Positions 1-8,035 of a stretch of 17,016 nucleotides of DNA are shown here, piece after piece. The notes beneath the pieces were generated by a model, which was not told the DNA's origin, ran no database searches, and saw nothing but the letters and a program-made list of their open reading frames with translations. Positions within the stretch are counted from its first letter, which is position 1. Each line of letters opens with the position of its first letter. Origin of the DNA: an uncultured Bacteroidales bacterium (GTDB taxonomy: Bacteria > Bacteroidota > Bacteroidia > Bacteroidales > UBA932). The DNA is taken from positions 1 through 17,016 of the forward strand of contig URCV01000039.1 of NCBI GenBank assembly GCA_900546445.1, in the 5' to 3' direction. A program made the translations under genes and the position numbers.

Positions 1-1
1 C

Positions 2-226
2 GTGGAGAGGCGGATAGGACGCATGGATGAGGGTGCGGTCTACGACGCGAGCGGCAGAAGAATCTACAAGAACAGAATCATCGATATCGATATCGTGCTT
101 CTGGGCGAGGAAAAGGTGGATACGCCTGAGCTGAAAATACCGCATCCACGTATGTGGGAAAGGGATTTTGTAATTAAACCCCTTAAAGAGATATTTAATG
201 GCGAATTAATGCAGGGAATTGATTAA
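2..226 (+). CDS. folK: FolK (HPPK), C-terminal fragment
   Basis: This is the C-terminal 74 residues of 2-amino-4-hydroxy-6-hydroxymethyldihydropteridine pyrophosphokinase, which transfers pyrophosphate from ATP to the pterin in folate synthesis. The reading frame is open to the window edge, so the true start lies upstream; the GTG at base 2 is an internal valine codon, not a start. The visible part has the family hallmarks in order: an E-R-R-I-G-R stretch, the signature [11 protein letters not shown] with the two metal-binding aspartates, then [19 protein letters not shown], where the HPRM and R-x-FV-x-x-PL elements bind ATP and close the fold. The stop codon overlaps a possible promoter element for glyS, which follows 39 bases later. 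Identity is firm; only the missing N-terminus is unknown. Confidence 0.93.
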   Translation: MERRIGRMDEGAVYDASGRRIYKNRIIDIDIVLLGEEKVDTPELKIPHPRMWERDFVIKPLKEIFNGELMQGID

Positions 227-231
227 ATTTG
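224..231 (+). promoter_or_regulatory. possible -7 element for glyS
   Basis: TAAATTTG matches the Bacteroidota -7 consensus TAnnTTTG exactly. It lies on the folK stop codon, 35 bases before the glyS ATG, which suits a short leader. No TTTG-like -33 element is visible about 19 bases upstream, so this is a half-site prediction. If real, it separates glyS-dnaE expression from folK. Confidence 0.35.
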
Positions 232-265
232 TAGCCCCTTTGGAAATAAAAATTTTACTGAAAAT

Positions 266-1804
266 ATGACACAAGACGAATTGTTCAAGGTACTCGTCGC
301 TCATTGCAAGGAGTACGGTTTTATCTTCCCGTCAAGCGAAATCTATGATGGTTTGGCCGCAGTTTACGATTATGGCCAGATGGGTGTCGAGCTCAAGAAT
401 AACATCAAGCAGTATTGGTGGAATGCAATGACCCGCCTTAATGAGAATATCGTGGGTATCGATTCTTGCATCTTTATGCATCCGAAGATTTGGGAGGCAT
501 CAGGACATGTCAGCGCATTCAACGACCCTCTTATCGATAACAAGGACTCGAAAAAGCGTTATCGCGCCGATGTCCTCATCGAGGATTATCTGGGTAAGAT
601 AGAGGAGAAAATAAATAAGGAAGTGGAGAAGGGCCGTAAGAAGTTCGGCGAGTCCTTCGACGAGGCTCAGTTCCGCGCCACTAATCCTAACGTATTGAGG
701 GAGAAGGCTAAATATGACCAAGTTCACGAGCGCTACGTAAAGGCGGAGAACGCGAACGACCTTCAGGAATACAGGCAGATCATCATCGACTGCGGTATCG
801 TATGTCCCATAAGCGGAACGGCTAACTGGACTGAGGTAAGACAGTTCAACCTTATGTTCAAGACTAATATGGGAAGTACTTCAGACAGTACTAACGTCAT
901 ATACCTTCGTCCTGAGACCGCACAGGGTATCTTCGTAAACTATCTTAACGTACAGAAAACCGGTCGTATGAAGATTCCTTTCGGTATCGCACAGATAGGC
1001 AAGGCATTCAGAAACGAGATCGTGGCTCGTCAGTTCATCTTCCGTATGAGGGAATTCGAGCAGATGGAGATGCAATTCTTCATCAAGCCCGGTACCGAAC
1101 TCGAATGGTTCAAGAAATGGAAGGAGAACCGTATGAAATGGCACGTAAACCTCGGAATGGGCGCGGAGAACTATCGTTTCCACGACCATGAGAAACTGGC
1201 TCACTATGCTAATGCGGCCACCGACATCGAATTCAACTTCCCATTCGGATTCAAGGAACTCGAAGGCATACACAGCCGAACCGACTTCGACTTGGGTAAC
1301 CACCAGAAGTTCTCCGGAAAGAAGATCCAGTATTTCGACCCTGAGACTAACGAGAACTATACTCCTTACGTAGTGGAGACCTCCATCGGTGTGGACCGTA
1401 TGGTATTGGCCGTGCTCAGCCATTCGTTTAAGGAGGAAACTCTGGAAAACGGCGAAAAGCGCGTAGTGATGAGCATTCCTGCTCCTATCGCACCGGTTAA
1501 GGCAGCCGTTCTCCCGCTCGTGAAGAAGGATGGTCTTCCTGAATTGGCCCAGACCATTATGGACGACCTCAAATACGATTTCAATTGCCAATACGAAGAG
1601 AAGGATTCCATCGGAAAACGTTATCGTCGTCAGGACGCCATCGGAACTCCGTTCTGCATAACAGTAGATCACGAAAGTCTTAAGGACCACTGTGTTACGC
1701 TTCGTGACCGTGACACTATGCAGCAGGAGAGAGTTCCTATCGAGAAACTGCGCTCCATCATCGACGAGAAGGTTAATATGAACAATCTACTTCGTAAACT
1801 TTAA
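266..1804 (+). CDS. glyS: Glycine--tRNA ligase (dimeric type)
   Basis: Class II aminoacyl-tRNA synthetase that charges tRNA-Gly in the cytoplasm. At 512 residues it is the single-chain homodimeric type, not the two-subunit alpha/beta bacterial type. The N-terminal catalytic core opens with GFIFPSSEIYDGLAAVYDYG (19-38). RPETAQGIF (215-223) and the motif 2 region FRNEIVARQFIFRMREFEQ (248-266) form the ATP and glycyl-adenylate site. GIHSRTDFDL (334-343) precedes motif 3, ETSIGVDRMV (371-380). The C-terminal anticodon-binding domain (about 405-512) begins at APIAPVKAAVLPL and contains GKRYRRQDAIGTPFCITVD. The ATG at 266 gives the usual N-terminus; upstream sequence is A/T-rich without a strong Shine-Dalgarno, as is normal in this phylum. 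Its TAA shares a base with the next ATG, implying translational coupling to the ThiL-like gene. No key motif is missing. Confidence 0.97.
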   Translation: MTQDELFKVLVAHCKEYGFIFPSSEIYDGLAAVYDYGQMGVELKNNIKQYWWNAMTRLNENIVGIDSCIFMHPKIWEASGHVSAFNDPLIDNKDSKKRYRADVLIEDYLGKIEEKINKEVEKGRKKFGESFDEAQFRATNPNVLREKAKYDQVHERYVKAENANDLQEYRQIIIDCGIVCPISGTANWTEVRQFNLMFKTNMGSTSDSTNVIYLRPETAQGIFVNYLNVQKTGRMKIPFGIAQIGKAFRNEIVARQFIFRMREFEQMEMQFFIKPGTELEWFKKWKENRMKWHVNLGMGAENYRFHDHEKLAHYANAATDIEFNFPFGFKELEGIHSRTDFDLGNHQKFSGKKIQYFDPETNENYTPYVVETSIGVDRMVLAVLSHSFKEETLENGEKRVVMSIPAPIAPVKAAVLPLVKKDGLPELAQTIMDDLKYDFNCQYEEKDSIGKRYRRQDAIGTPFCITVDHESLKDHCVTLRDRDTMQQERVPIEKLRSIIDEKVNMNNLLRKL

Positions 1805-2802
1805 TGGCTACAGACACATTCGCAACACTTGGAAAGCAGGAAGCTATAAGACAACTCTTCGAAGGCACCAAATTCAAACCATTCGAAGAGCCTGTCTTCT
1901 TTCATAGCCCTGAACGTTCGTACATCACCACTTCGACCAAATCCTTCCTCGAAGGAATAGATTTCGACCTGGTATACTTCCCGCTCAAGCATTTGGGCTA
2001 CAAATGCGTGCTTGCCACCACTGCCGAACTTTTCGCGGTTATGTCGCACCCACGCACCCTGAGCATCTGCCTGGGGGTATCGGCCAAGCTGGACTTCGAG
2101 CAGGTGAAGGAGCTTTGGTCGGGAGTATTGGCCGCAGCGCGTGAATATGGCTACCGTAGCCTCTCGCTGGACATTCAGCCATCGAAGAACGGATTGGCCA
2201 TAAGCGTGAGCGCGACCGGTGAGACTTCCGAACTGATGGCCAAGCGTCGCAGTGTCGTACACAGTAAGGACCTTATCTGCGTGTCCGGGGCCCTGGGTGC
2301 AGCCTTTTTAGGCCAATCCCTGCTTGAGAGCGAGAAAACCCGTTTCGAAAACGGTGCGGTCAAAACCGAGGTCCTCGAAAAATACAAGATGTTCGTGGGC
2401 GCATACCTCAAGCCTGAGATGAGCGCTTCCATAGTCGACCATCTGGAGGAGGCTGAAGTCTACCCTTCATTTGGTTATGTGGTATCCATGGGATTGTCCG
2501 ACGCCGTGCTGAAACTCACTCGCGACAGCGGTTTGGGGGCCAAGATTTACGCGGACAAGATTCCTTTCGAGGGTAACTCCTTCACACTGGGCTCGGAATT
2601 GGACATAGATCCGATATCGGCCGCTATGAACGGAGGCGACGACTATAAACTACTTTTTACCATCCCTATACTCAAGTTGGATAAATTCCGGGCCGATTTT
2701 CAGACTTTCGATATCATCGGCCATATGGCCCAAAGTGAAGTGGGCGCCGTATTGTTGACTCCGGAAGGAGTGGAACTTCCTCTTAAAGCACAAGGTTGGT
2801 AA
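1804..2802 (+). CDS. ThiL/AIR-synthase-like protein with altered active site
   Basis: A 332-residue protein of the PurM/AIR-synthase-related fold, closest in layout to thiamine-monophosphate kinase (ThiL). Retained features are FLEGIDFDLVYFPLKHLGYK (48-67), matching the ThiL segment after the TD motif; LICVSGALGAAFLG (157-170); SGLGAKIYADKIP (242-254); and NGGDDYKLLFT (276-286), the usual GGEDYELLF. By eye, most acidic positions that hold magnesium and ATP in ThiL have changed: GDDAA reads as FEEPV (27-31), the TD motif is T45-K46, the SD of the NxSD motif is A74-E75, GGDTT reads as SLDIQ (121-125, aspartate kept), and ISDGL reads as VSMGL (227-231). Ordinary TMP kinase activity is therefore doubtful. 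The frame is intact over full length, so this looks like a diverged paralog rather than a wreck. It overlaps glyS by one base and precedes dnaE by three, so it is probably co-translated with both. Fold is confident; function is unknown. Confidence 0.8.
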   Translation: MATDTFATLGKQEAIRQLFEGTKFKPFEEPVFFHSPERSYITTSTKSFLEGIDFDLVYFPLKHLGYKCVLATTAELFAVMSHPRTLSICLGVSAKLDFEQVKELWSGVLAAAREYGYRSLSLDIQPSKNGLAISVSATGETSELMAKRRSVVHSKDLICVSGALGAAFLGQSLLESEKTRFENGAVKTEVLEKYKMFVGAYLKPEMSASIVDHLEEAEVYPSFGYVVSMGLSDAVLKLTRDSGLGAKIYADKIPFEGNSFTLGSELDIDPISAAMNGGDDYKLLFTIPILKLDKFRADFQTFDIIGHMAQSEVGAVLLTPEGVELPLKAQGW

Positions 2803-2805
2803 AAT

Positions 2806-5800
2806 ATGTCTTTTGTTCATCTACATCTTCATACCCAGTACTCCATACTGGATGGTCTGACTAACATCAAGGAGCTCTTCGCTCGTGCCCGCGAGCTCGG
2901 AATGCCTGCTGTAGCCATTACGGACCACGGAAATATGTATGGAGTTCCTGAATTTTTCAAAGTCGCTAACGACAAGGCTAACAAGAACCCTGACGGATCG
3001 TACAAAGTAAAGCCTATCGTGGGGTGTGAGGTGTATGTGACCAAGCATTTCAGCCATACTGAAAAGAAAAAAGGATACTATCACCTTATACTCCTGGCGA
3101 AGAACTACGAAGGGTATAAGAACCTGATGAGAATAGTCTCGACCAGCCACATCGAAGGTATGTATTACCGTCCGAGGGTAAGTCACGAGGTGATAGAGAA
3201 ATATCACGAGAACCTCATCTGCTCGTCGGCTTGCTTGGCAGGAGAAATTGCCCAGGACATTAAGGCAGGCGACATGGCTTCCGCGAAGGCGGCCGTGGAG
3301 TGGCACAGAAACCTTTTCGGAGACGATTATTATCTCGAGGTTATGCTCCATAAGACGCGAGTCAGCGGACTCAGTCTGGACACCTACGAAGCGCAGAAGA
3401 AGGTGTGCGACGGGGTGTTCGAATTGGCCGCGCAGACAGGCGTGAAGGTCATAGCCACGAACGACGTGCATTTCCTGCGCGCCGAGGACGGTCCCGTGCA
3501 CGACAGGCTCATCTGCTTGACCACTAACGCAAATGTCGACGATCCTAACCGTCTTCACTATACCCAGCAGGAATATTTGAAGAGCCGCGAGGAGATGGAA
3601 GAGCTTTTCGGAGACCATCCGGAAGTGCTGGACAATACCCTCGAGGTGGCATCGAAAGTGGAAGCCTATAAGATAGAAAGGGCTCCCGTGCTCCCGAAAT
3701 ATAAGATAGATCCGGAGTTCCTGGCAGGAATAGACGAGCATCTGGAAAAATATAAGGCAGTGATAGATGCGGGCAGGGTCGACGGACGCGGACAGGAATT
3801 CTTTAATTCGGTGGCCTATCTATGCCAATTGACCTACGAGGGCGCTCATCGCCGTTATGGAGAGACTCTTAACGAAGAGCAGGAATCTCGAATTGACTTC
3901 GAGTTGAAGACTATCTCGAAGATGGGTTTCCCGGATTACTTCCTCATAGTTCAGGACTATATAGTAGCGAGCCGTAAGATGGGCTATCTAGTGGGCCCGG
4001 GACGTGGCTCCGCGGCAGGTTCCGTGGTGGCTTACTGCTTGGGAATCACTAATCTGGACCCTATCAAGTACCAGCTCCTGTTCGAGCGTTTCCTGAATCC
4101 GGACCGTATCAATATGCCGGATATAGACGTGGACTTCGAGAACTTGACGGCAGCTCACGAATATGTGGAGAAGACCTACGGGGCCGACCACGTGTCGCGT
4201 GTGATTACTTTCGGTACTATGGCCGCGAAAAGTGCAATAAAGGACGTGGCGCGAATAAGTAACGTGTCCATCGAAGAGAGTAACCGTCTGTCCAATATGG
4301 TTCCGGAGCGTCTTTCCGAAAGACTGGAGAAGGAATATCCTTATAACCCTAAGTTCGACGAACTCAAGCCTGGCTTCAAGGTGGTGGAAAAGGAAGTGGA
4401 CGGGGTGAAGCGCACTTTCCAGGTGGGTAAGGAAGACGTCGACGTAAAGGTAAATCTTAAGAACTGCTACAGGCTTGTGCCGGAGTTTATTAACGAACTC
4501 GAAAACGGGCCTGAAATAAATAAGGAGGTCCTTAGGTACGCACAGGCTCTTGAAGGGTGCGTGCGTCAGGTGGGGCAGCATGCCTGCGCCACGATTATTG
4601 GCCCGTCAGCCCTGACCGAGCATATGCCTATATGTCTTTCGAAGGATAAGGAAACCGGGCAGGATGTATGGACTTCGCAATATGACGGCCATTATATCGA
4701 GTCCGTGGGTATGCTCAAGATGGACTTTCTGGGACTCAACACGCTGTCTATCATACACGAGACCTTGAATAACATCAAGGACCGCTATGGAAAGGAGATA
4801 GACATAGAGGCCATTCCTATCGACGACAAGGCTACTTACGAGCTTTATGGTAGGGGAGACACTACTGTGGTGTTCCAGTTCGAATCTGCAGGTATGAAAA
4901 ACTATCTGCAGAAGCTTCATCCGGAGCGTTTCGAGGACCTTATCGCGATGAATGCGCTTTATCGTCCGGGCCCTATGGATTACATTCCGGACTTCATTGA
5001 CCGTAAACTGGGCCTCAAGCCTATCGAATACGACCTCCCGGATATGGAGGAGTACCTTTTCGACACCTACGGAATCACCGTCTATCAGGAGCAGGTGATG
5101 CTACTCTCGCAAAAATTGGCCGGATTCACTAAGGGTCAGGCCGACACTCTGCGCAAGGCGATGGGTAAGAAGCAGATAGACACCCTTATGTCGCTTAAGG
5201 ACAAGTTTATGTCCGGTGGTGTGGCCAATGGCCATCCGGAGAAGGTGCTTGACAAGATCTGGAAGGACTGGGAGAAATTCGCCCAGTACGCATTCAATAA
5301 GTCCCACGCTACCTGCTATGCTTGGGTCAGCTACCAGACAGGATGGCTCAAATGCCATTACACGGCCGAATTCCTCGCAGCGAACCTTTCTTGTAATCTA
5401 TCCAAGATGGATGAGATTAAAAAGATTATGGCGGACTGCAAGATGCATAAGATTCCGGTGCTCAATCCCGACATCAATGAGTCCAGCAATACCTTCAAGG
5501 TTAACCACCGCGGCGAGATTCGCTTCGGATTCGGGGGCATAAAGGGATTCGGGGCCAATGTCTCCGATGCCATCATAAACGTGCGTAAGGATGGCCTGTT
5601 TAAAGACGTATGGGATTTCGTGGAGAGAATGGCTGAGTTCAATGTGAAGGACCCTAAGAATAACGCATCCCTTAACAGAAAGTCAATGGAGGCGCTTATT
5701 TATTCGGGAGCATTCGATTCCTTCGGCTATAAGCGCAGTCAGTTCTTCGCGCCTGCCGAAGGAGGCAACACCTTCATAGATAATCTTTTGACTTATTCAG

Positions 5801-6603
5801 ACCGCTATAAGAACGACCTTATGGACAACACCGTGTCGCTTTTCGGCGACATGGCTGAGCTCAAGCCTGTCCGTCCTGTTATGCCTGAACTCATAGGGGA
5901 TGAGAATAAGGAGGAGTTGCTCGCCAGGGAAAAGGAATTGGTGGGAATGTACCTGTCTTCACACCCTCTGGACAGATACGAATTCGAACTCCGAAACTTC
6001 ACTACCTGCGAAGTGGTGGAATTGGCATCTCTGGTAGATGAATGCACGAACAAGCAGAGCGGAATGAAGGTGAACATAGGCGGTGTGGTTAATTCCGTCG
6101 TAAACGGAGTGAGTCGTAACGGTAAACCTAGTATGAAGGTTACGCTCGAGGATTTCTCAGGACACGCGGAATTCGTGTTCTACGGTAAGGACGTGGACAG
6201 ACTCCGCGGAAAATTCATCGAGAAATCGGAGGTGTATATAAGCGGCGAGATAAAGCCTGCGTATTTCGCAAAGGCTCAGGATGGAGCTCCCGCACCGAAG
6301 CCTAACTACAAGTTCGTAGTGCTGGATGCCATAGCTCTAGGTAATGTGAGCGACACCTTGCTTAAATCCATTAAGATAGAGGTGCATTCCGAGAACATTA
6401 CTCCGGATTTTCGCGCATCGCTCGTGAAACTGCTCAAGTCCAATAAAGGAAACACCCCGCTCAGCATCATCTTATGCGATGCCAAGACAGGGTGGAAAGT
6501 CGAATTGGGCTCGAAGAAATACCGTGTCAGAGTGAACTCCGATTTTATCTGGTCTCTACGTGAGATGGGTCTCGAGCACCATATAGAGAAAGCCGAACTA
6601 TAG
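2806..6603 (+). CDS. dnaE: DNA polymerase III subunit alpha (DnaE)
   Basis: Replicative C-family DNA polymerase, 1265 residues, the catalytic subunit of the chromosomal replisome. An N-terminal PHP domain (1 to about 290) begins HLHLHTQYSILDG and keeps the full apparent metal set: H7, H9, D40, E75, H93, C144, E179, D221 and H223. The palm carries NMPDIDVDF with catalytic aspartates D441 and D443, and the third, D640, in LKMDFLGL. The fingers contain FQFESAGMKNYL, NALYRPGPMDYIPDF, YQEQVMLLSQKLAGF and FNKSHATCYAWVSYQ. An OB-fold follows (about 1085-1150, from VNIGGVVNSVV to VYISGEI), then a C-terminal domain that in this family binds tau. The segment after D443 appears about two residues shorter than in familiar DnaE proteins and lacks the basic pair seen there. 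The ATG at 2806 sits three bases after the previous stop, giving the expected N-terminus. The stop lies one base from the opposing floA stop. Confidence 0.97.
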   Translation: MSFVHLHLHTQYSILDGLTNIKELFARARELGMPAVAITDHGNMYGVPEFFKVANDKANKNPDGSYKVKPIVGCEVYVTKHFSHTEKKKGYYHLILLAKNYEGYKNLMRIVSTSHIEGMYYRPRVSHEVIEKYHENLICSSACLAGEIAQDIKAGDMASAKAAVEWHRNLFGDDYYLEVMLHKTRVSGLSLDTYEAQKKVCDGVFELAAQTGVKVIATNDVHFLRAEDGPVHDRLICLTTNANVDDPNRLHYTQQEYLKSREEMEELFGDHPEVLDNTLEVASKVEAYKIERAPVLPKYKIDPEFLAGIDEHLEKYKAVIDAGRVDGRGQEFFNSVAYLCQLTYEGAHRRYGETLNEEQESRIDFELKTISKMGFPDYFLIVQDYIVASRKMGYLVGPGRGSAAGSVVAYCLGITNLDPIKYQLLFERFLNPDRINMPDIDVDFENLTAAHEYVEKTYGADHVSRVITFGTMAAKSAIKDVARISNVSIEESNRLSNMVPERLSERLEKEYPYNPKFDELKPGFKVVEKEVDGVKRTFQVGKEDVDVKVNLKNCYRLVPEFINELENGPEINKEVLRYAQALEGCVRQVGQHACATIIGPSALTEHMPICLSKDKETGQDVWTSQYDGHYIESVGMLKMDFLGLNTLSIIHETLNNIKDRYGKEIDIEAIPIDDKATYELYGRGDTTVVFQFESAGMKNYLQKLHPERFEDLIAMNALYRPGPMDYIPDFIDRKLGLKPIEYDLPDMEEYLFDTYGITVYQEQVMLLSQKLAGFTKGQADTLRKAMGKKQIDTLMSLKDKFMSGGVANGHPEKVLDKIWKDWEKFAQYAFNKSHATCYAWVSYQTGWLKCHYTAEFLAANLSCNLSKMDEIKKIMADCKMHKIPVLNPDINESSNTFKVNHRGEIRFGFGGIKGFGANVSDAIINVRKDGLFKDVWDFVERMAEFNVKDPKNNASLNRKSMEALIYSGAFDSFGYKRSQFFAPAEGGNTFIDNLLTYSDRYKNDLMDNTVSLFGDMAELKPVRPVMPELIGDENKEELLAREKELVGMYLSSHPLDRYEFELRNFTTCEVVELASLVDECTNKQSGMKVNIGGVVNSVVNGVSRNGKPSMKVTLEDFSGHAEFVFYGKDVDRLRGKFIEKSEVYISGEIKPAYFAKAQDGAPAPKPNYKFVVLDAIALGNVSDTLLKSIKIEVHSENITPDFRASLVKLLKSNKGNTPLSIILCDAKTGWKVELGSKKYRVRVNSDFIWSLREMGLEHHIEKAEL

Positions 6604-6619
6604 CTTAGTTCTTAGCTAT
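6600..6619. terminator. weak hairpin over the dnaE/floA stop codons
   Basis: ATAGCT (6600-6605) and AGCTAT (6614-6619) form a perfect six-base-pair stem around an eight-base loop, centred on the junction where the dnaE and floA stop codons are one base apart. Being symmetric, it could act on both converging transcripts. The stem is A/T-rich and no good T-tract follows on either strand, so it would be a poor intrinsic terminator. Confidence 0.25.
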
Positions 6620-7555
6620 GCTTTCACGCATTTCGGTGTCGGCCTGGACGTTTTTCATTCGATAATAGTCCATAACTCCGAGATTACCGTTTCTGAATGC
6701 TTCCGCCATGGCGAGAGGCACTTGTGACTCAGCCTCGATGACGGCTGCACGGGCTTCCTGTGCCTTTGCCTTCATCTCCTGTTCGAGAGCCACGGCCATA
6801 GCCCTACGCTCTTCTGCGCGAGCCTGGGCGATATTCTTGTCGGCTTCGGCCTGGTCTATCTGAAGCACTGCACCGATATTCTTACCTACGTCGATGTCGG
6901 CGATATCGATGGAGAGAATCTCGAATGCCGTTCCTGCGTCAAGACCCTTGCCAAGCACTAATTTAGAGATGGTATCAGGATTCTCGAGCACTGCCTTGTG
7001 GCTGTCTGCCGAACCGATGGAAGATACGATACCCTCACCTACACGCGCGAGTACGGTCTCTTCTCCTGCACCGCCGACGAGCTGTTTGATATTGGCACGA
7101 ACGGTTACTCTCGCCTTACAAATCAGCTGGATACCGTCCTTTGCCACTGCCGTTACAGGAGGAGTGTTGATCACCTTAGGGTTTACGGACATCTGCACGG
7201 CCTCGAACACGTCGCGTCCTGCCAAGTCTATCGCCGCAGCCTTCTGGAAGTCGAGGGTGATGTTAGCCTTCGCAGCGGAGATGAGCGCCATAACCACGCG
7301 GCCTACATTTCCCTTAGCGAGATAATGTGCCTCGAGCTCGTTAGCGTTAAGCCTAAGGCCGGCTTTAGTTCCGGTAATCATAGCCACTACTATAGTATTA
7401 GGATTTACGCCTCTCCAGCGCATAAGTACCAAATGAAGGAGGGAAATCTTCACTCCCGAAAGAAGGGCTTGGAACCACATTCCGACAGGGAAGAACCATA
7501 AAAGGATGACGAGAGCGACCAGAATGACCGCTGCCCAAATAATGATTTGTGTCAT
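6605..7555 (-). CDS. floA: Flotillin-like protein FloA
   Basis: A 316-residue bacterial flotillin-like protein of the FloA/YqfA type, which in this family anchors in the inner membrane, oligomerises and organises membrane microdomains. The N-terminus (about 4-22) is a hydrophobic segment followed by [20 protein letters not shown], a second membrane-associated stretch. An SPFH-like domain follows (about 50-230), with family-typical runs such as [38 protein letters not shown] and [17 protein letters not shown]. The C-terminal part (about 230-290) is rich in alanine and glutamate ([20 protein letters not shown], then [20 protein letters not shown]), the usual flotillin coiled coil. It starts six bases after the nfeD stop and is the last gene of a three-gene minus-strand run. 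FloA and NfeD genes are commonly paired, which supports both calls. Length and motifs look complete. Confidence 0.95.
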   Translation of the reverse strand: MTQIIIWAAVILVALVILLWFFPVGMWFQALLSGVKISLLHLVLMRWRGVNPNTIVVAMITGTKAGLRLNANELEAHYLAKGNVGRVVMALISAAKANITLDFQKAAAIDLAGRDVFEAVQMSVNPKVINTPPVTAVAKDGIQLICKARVTVRANIKQLVGGAGEETVLARVGEGIVSSIGSADSHKAVLENPDTISKLVLGKGLDAGTAFEILSIDIADIDVGKNIGAVLQIDQAEADKNIAQARAEERRAMAVALEQEMKAKAQEARAAVIEAESQVPLAMAEAFRNGNLGVMDYYRMKNVQADTEMRESIAKN

Positions 7556-7561
7556 ATTGTC

Positions 7562-8035
7562 TTAATTATTAATTGGTTTTACAAAAATCTGATTATTCTC
7601 GATTGATACTACTTCCACCTCGGTCTTAGGGTCTACCAAAGTACCGTCGAAGGAGTGCACCTCGCAGGATTGCTCGCTGAAGCGAACCGTTCCCATCGGG
7701 GCCAATCTGGTCTGAGTCACGCCGTGCTCGCCTACCTCGACCTGCTTGCTGGCATTGTCTACGGAAGAAGAGATCTCGGCTTTCAATTCGAGCTTCTTCC
7801 AGGTCTTGGCCTTAAGCATGATAATCAAGGCTCCTACCACGATCGCGATGTCCACGGCGGTGACTATGGTGCCGGCCGTAGTGCCCATCTGCATAAAGGC
7901 ATAGACGGCAGAATAGATAATGGAGCCAAGTCCGAGAATCCCGGCTATGCCGATGCCCGGAACGAGCAGAAATTCGGCTATCAAAGCGATGATACCGAAT
8001 AAGATAAGTGTAATGATGATAAGTGTCGGTGTCAT
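7562..8035 (-). CDS. nfeD: Short NfeD family membrane protein
   Basis: A 157-residue NfeD protein of the short form that lacks the N-terminal ClpP-like serine protease domain. Residues about 4-75 form hydrophobic segments, including LIIITLILFGIIALIAEFLL, VPGIGIAGILGLGSIIYSA and a third around TAVDIAIVVGALIIML. The C-terminal soluble domain (about 95-157) is the OB-fold typical of the family, with GEHGVTQTRLAPMGTVRF and a terminal run of beta-strand-like sequence. In this family the protein sits in the membrane and is thought to partner the flotillin encoded beside it; here floA begins six bases downstream. Its ATG overlaps the TGA of the preceding secreted-protein gene (shared ATGA), indicating translational coupling. 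No catalytic protease residues are expected or seen. Confidence 0.92.
   Translation of the reverse strand: MTPTLIIITLILFGIIALIAEFLLVPGIGIAGILGLGSIIYSAVYAFMQMGTTAGTIVTAVDIAIVVGALIIMLKAKTWKKLELKAEISSSVDNASKQVEVGEHGVTQTRLAPMGTVRFSEQSCEVHSFDGTLVDPKTEVEVVSIENNQIFVKPINN

Noticed and set aside
881..1690. Open frame of 269 codons on the minus strand opposite glyS.
   Set aside because: It is fully antisense to the conserved catalytic and anticodon-binding domains of glyS, with no promoter, partner or motif of its own.
2821..3741. Long open frame of 306 codons on the minus strand opposite dnaE.
   Set aside because: It lies entirely opposite the PHP domain of dnaE, whose motifs are unmistakable; the protein is histidine/valine/leucine-rich without recognisable motifs, as expected of a shadow frame in codon-biased DNA.
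6998..7501. Open frame of 167 codons on the plus strand opposite floA.
   Set aside because: It is antisense to the clearly conserved FloA sequence and has no domain signature; it is a product of the codon bias of floA.
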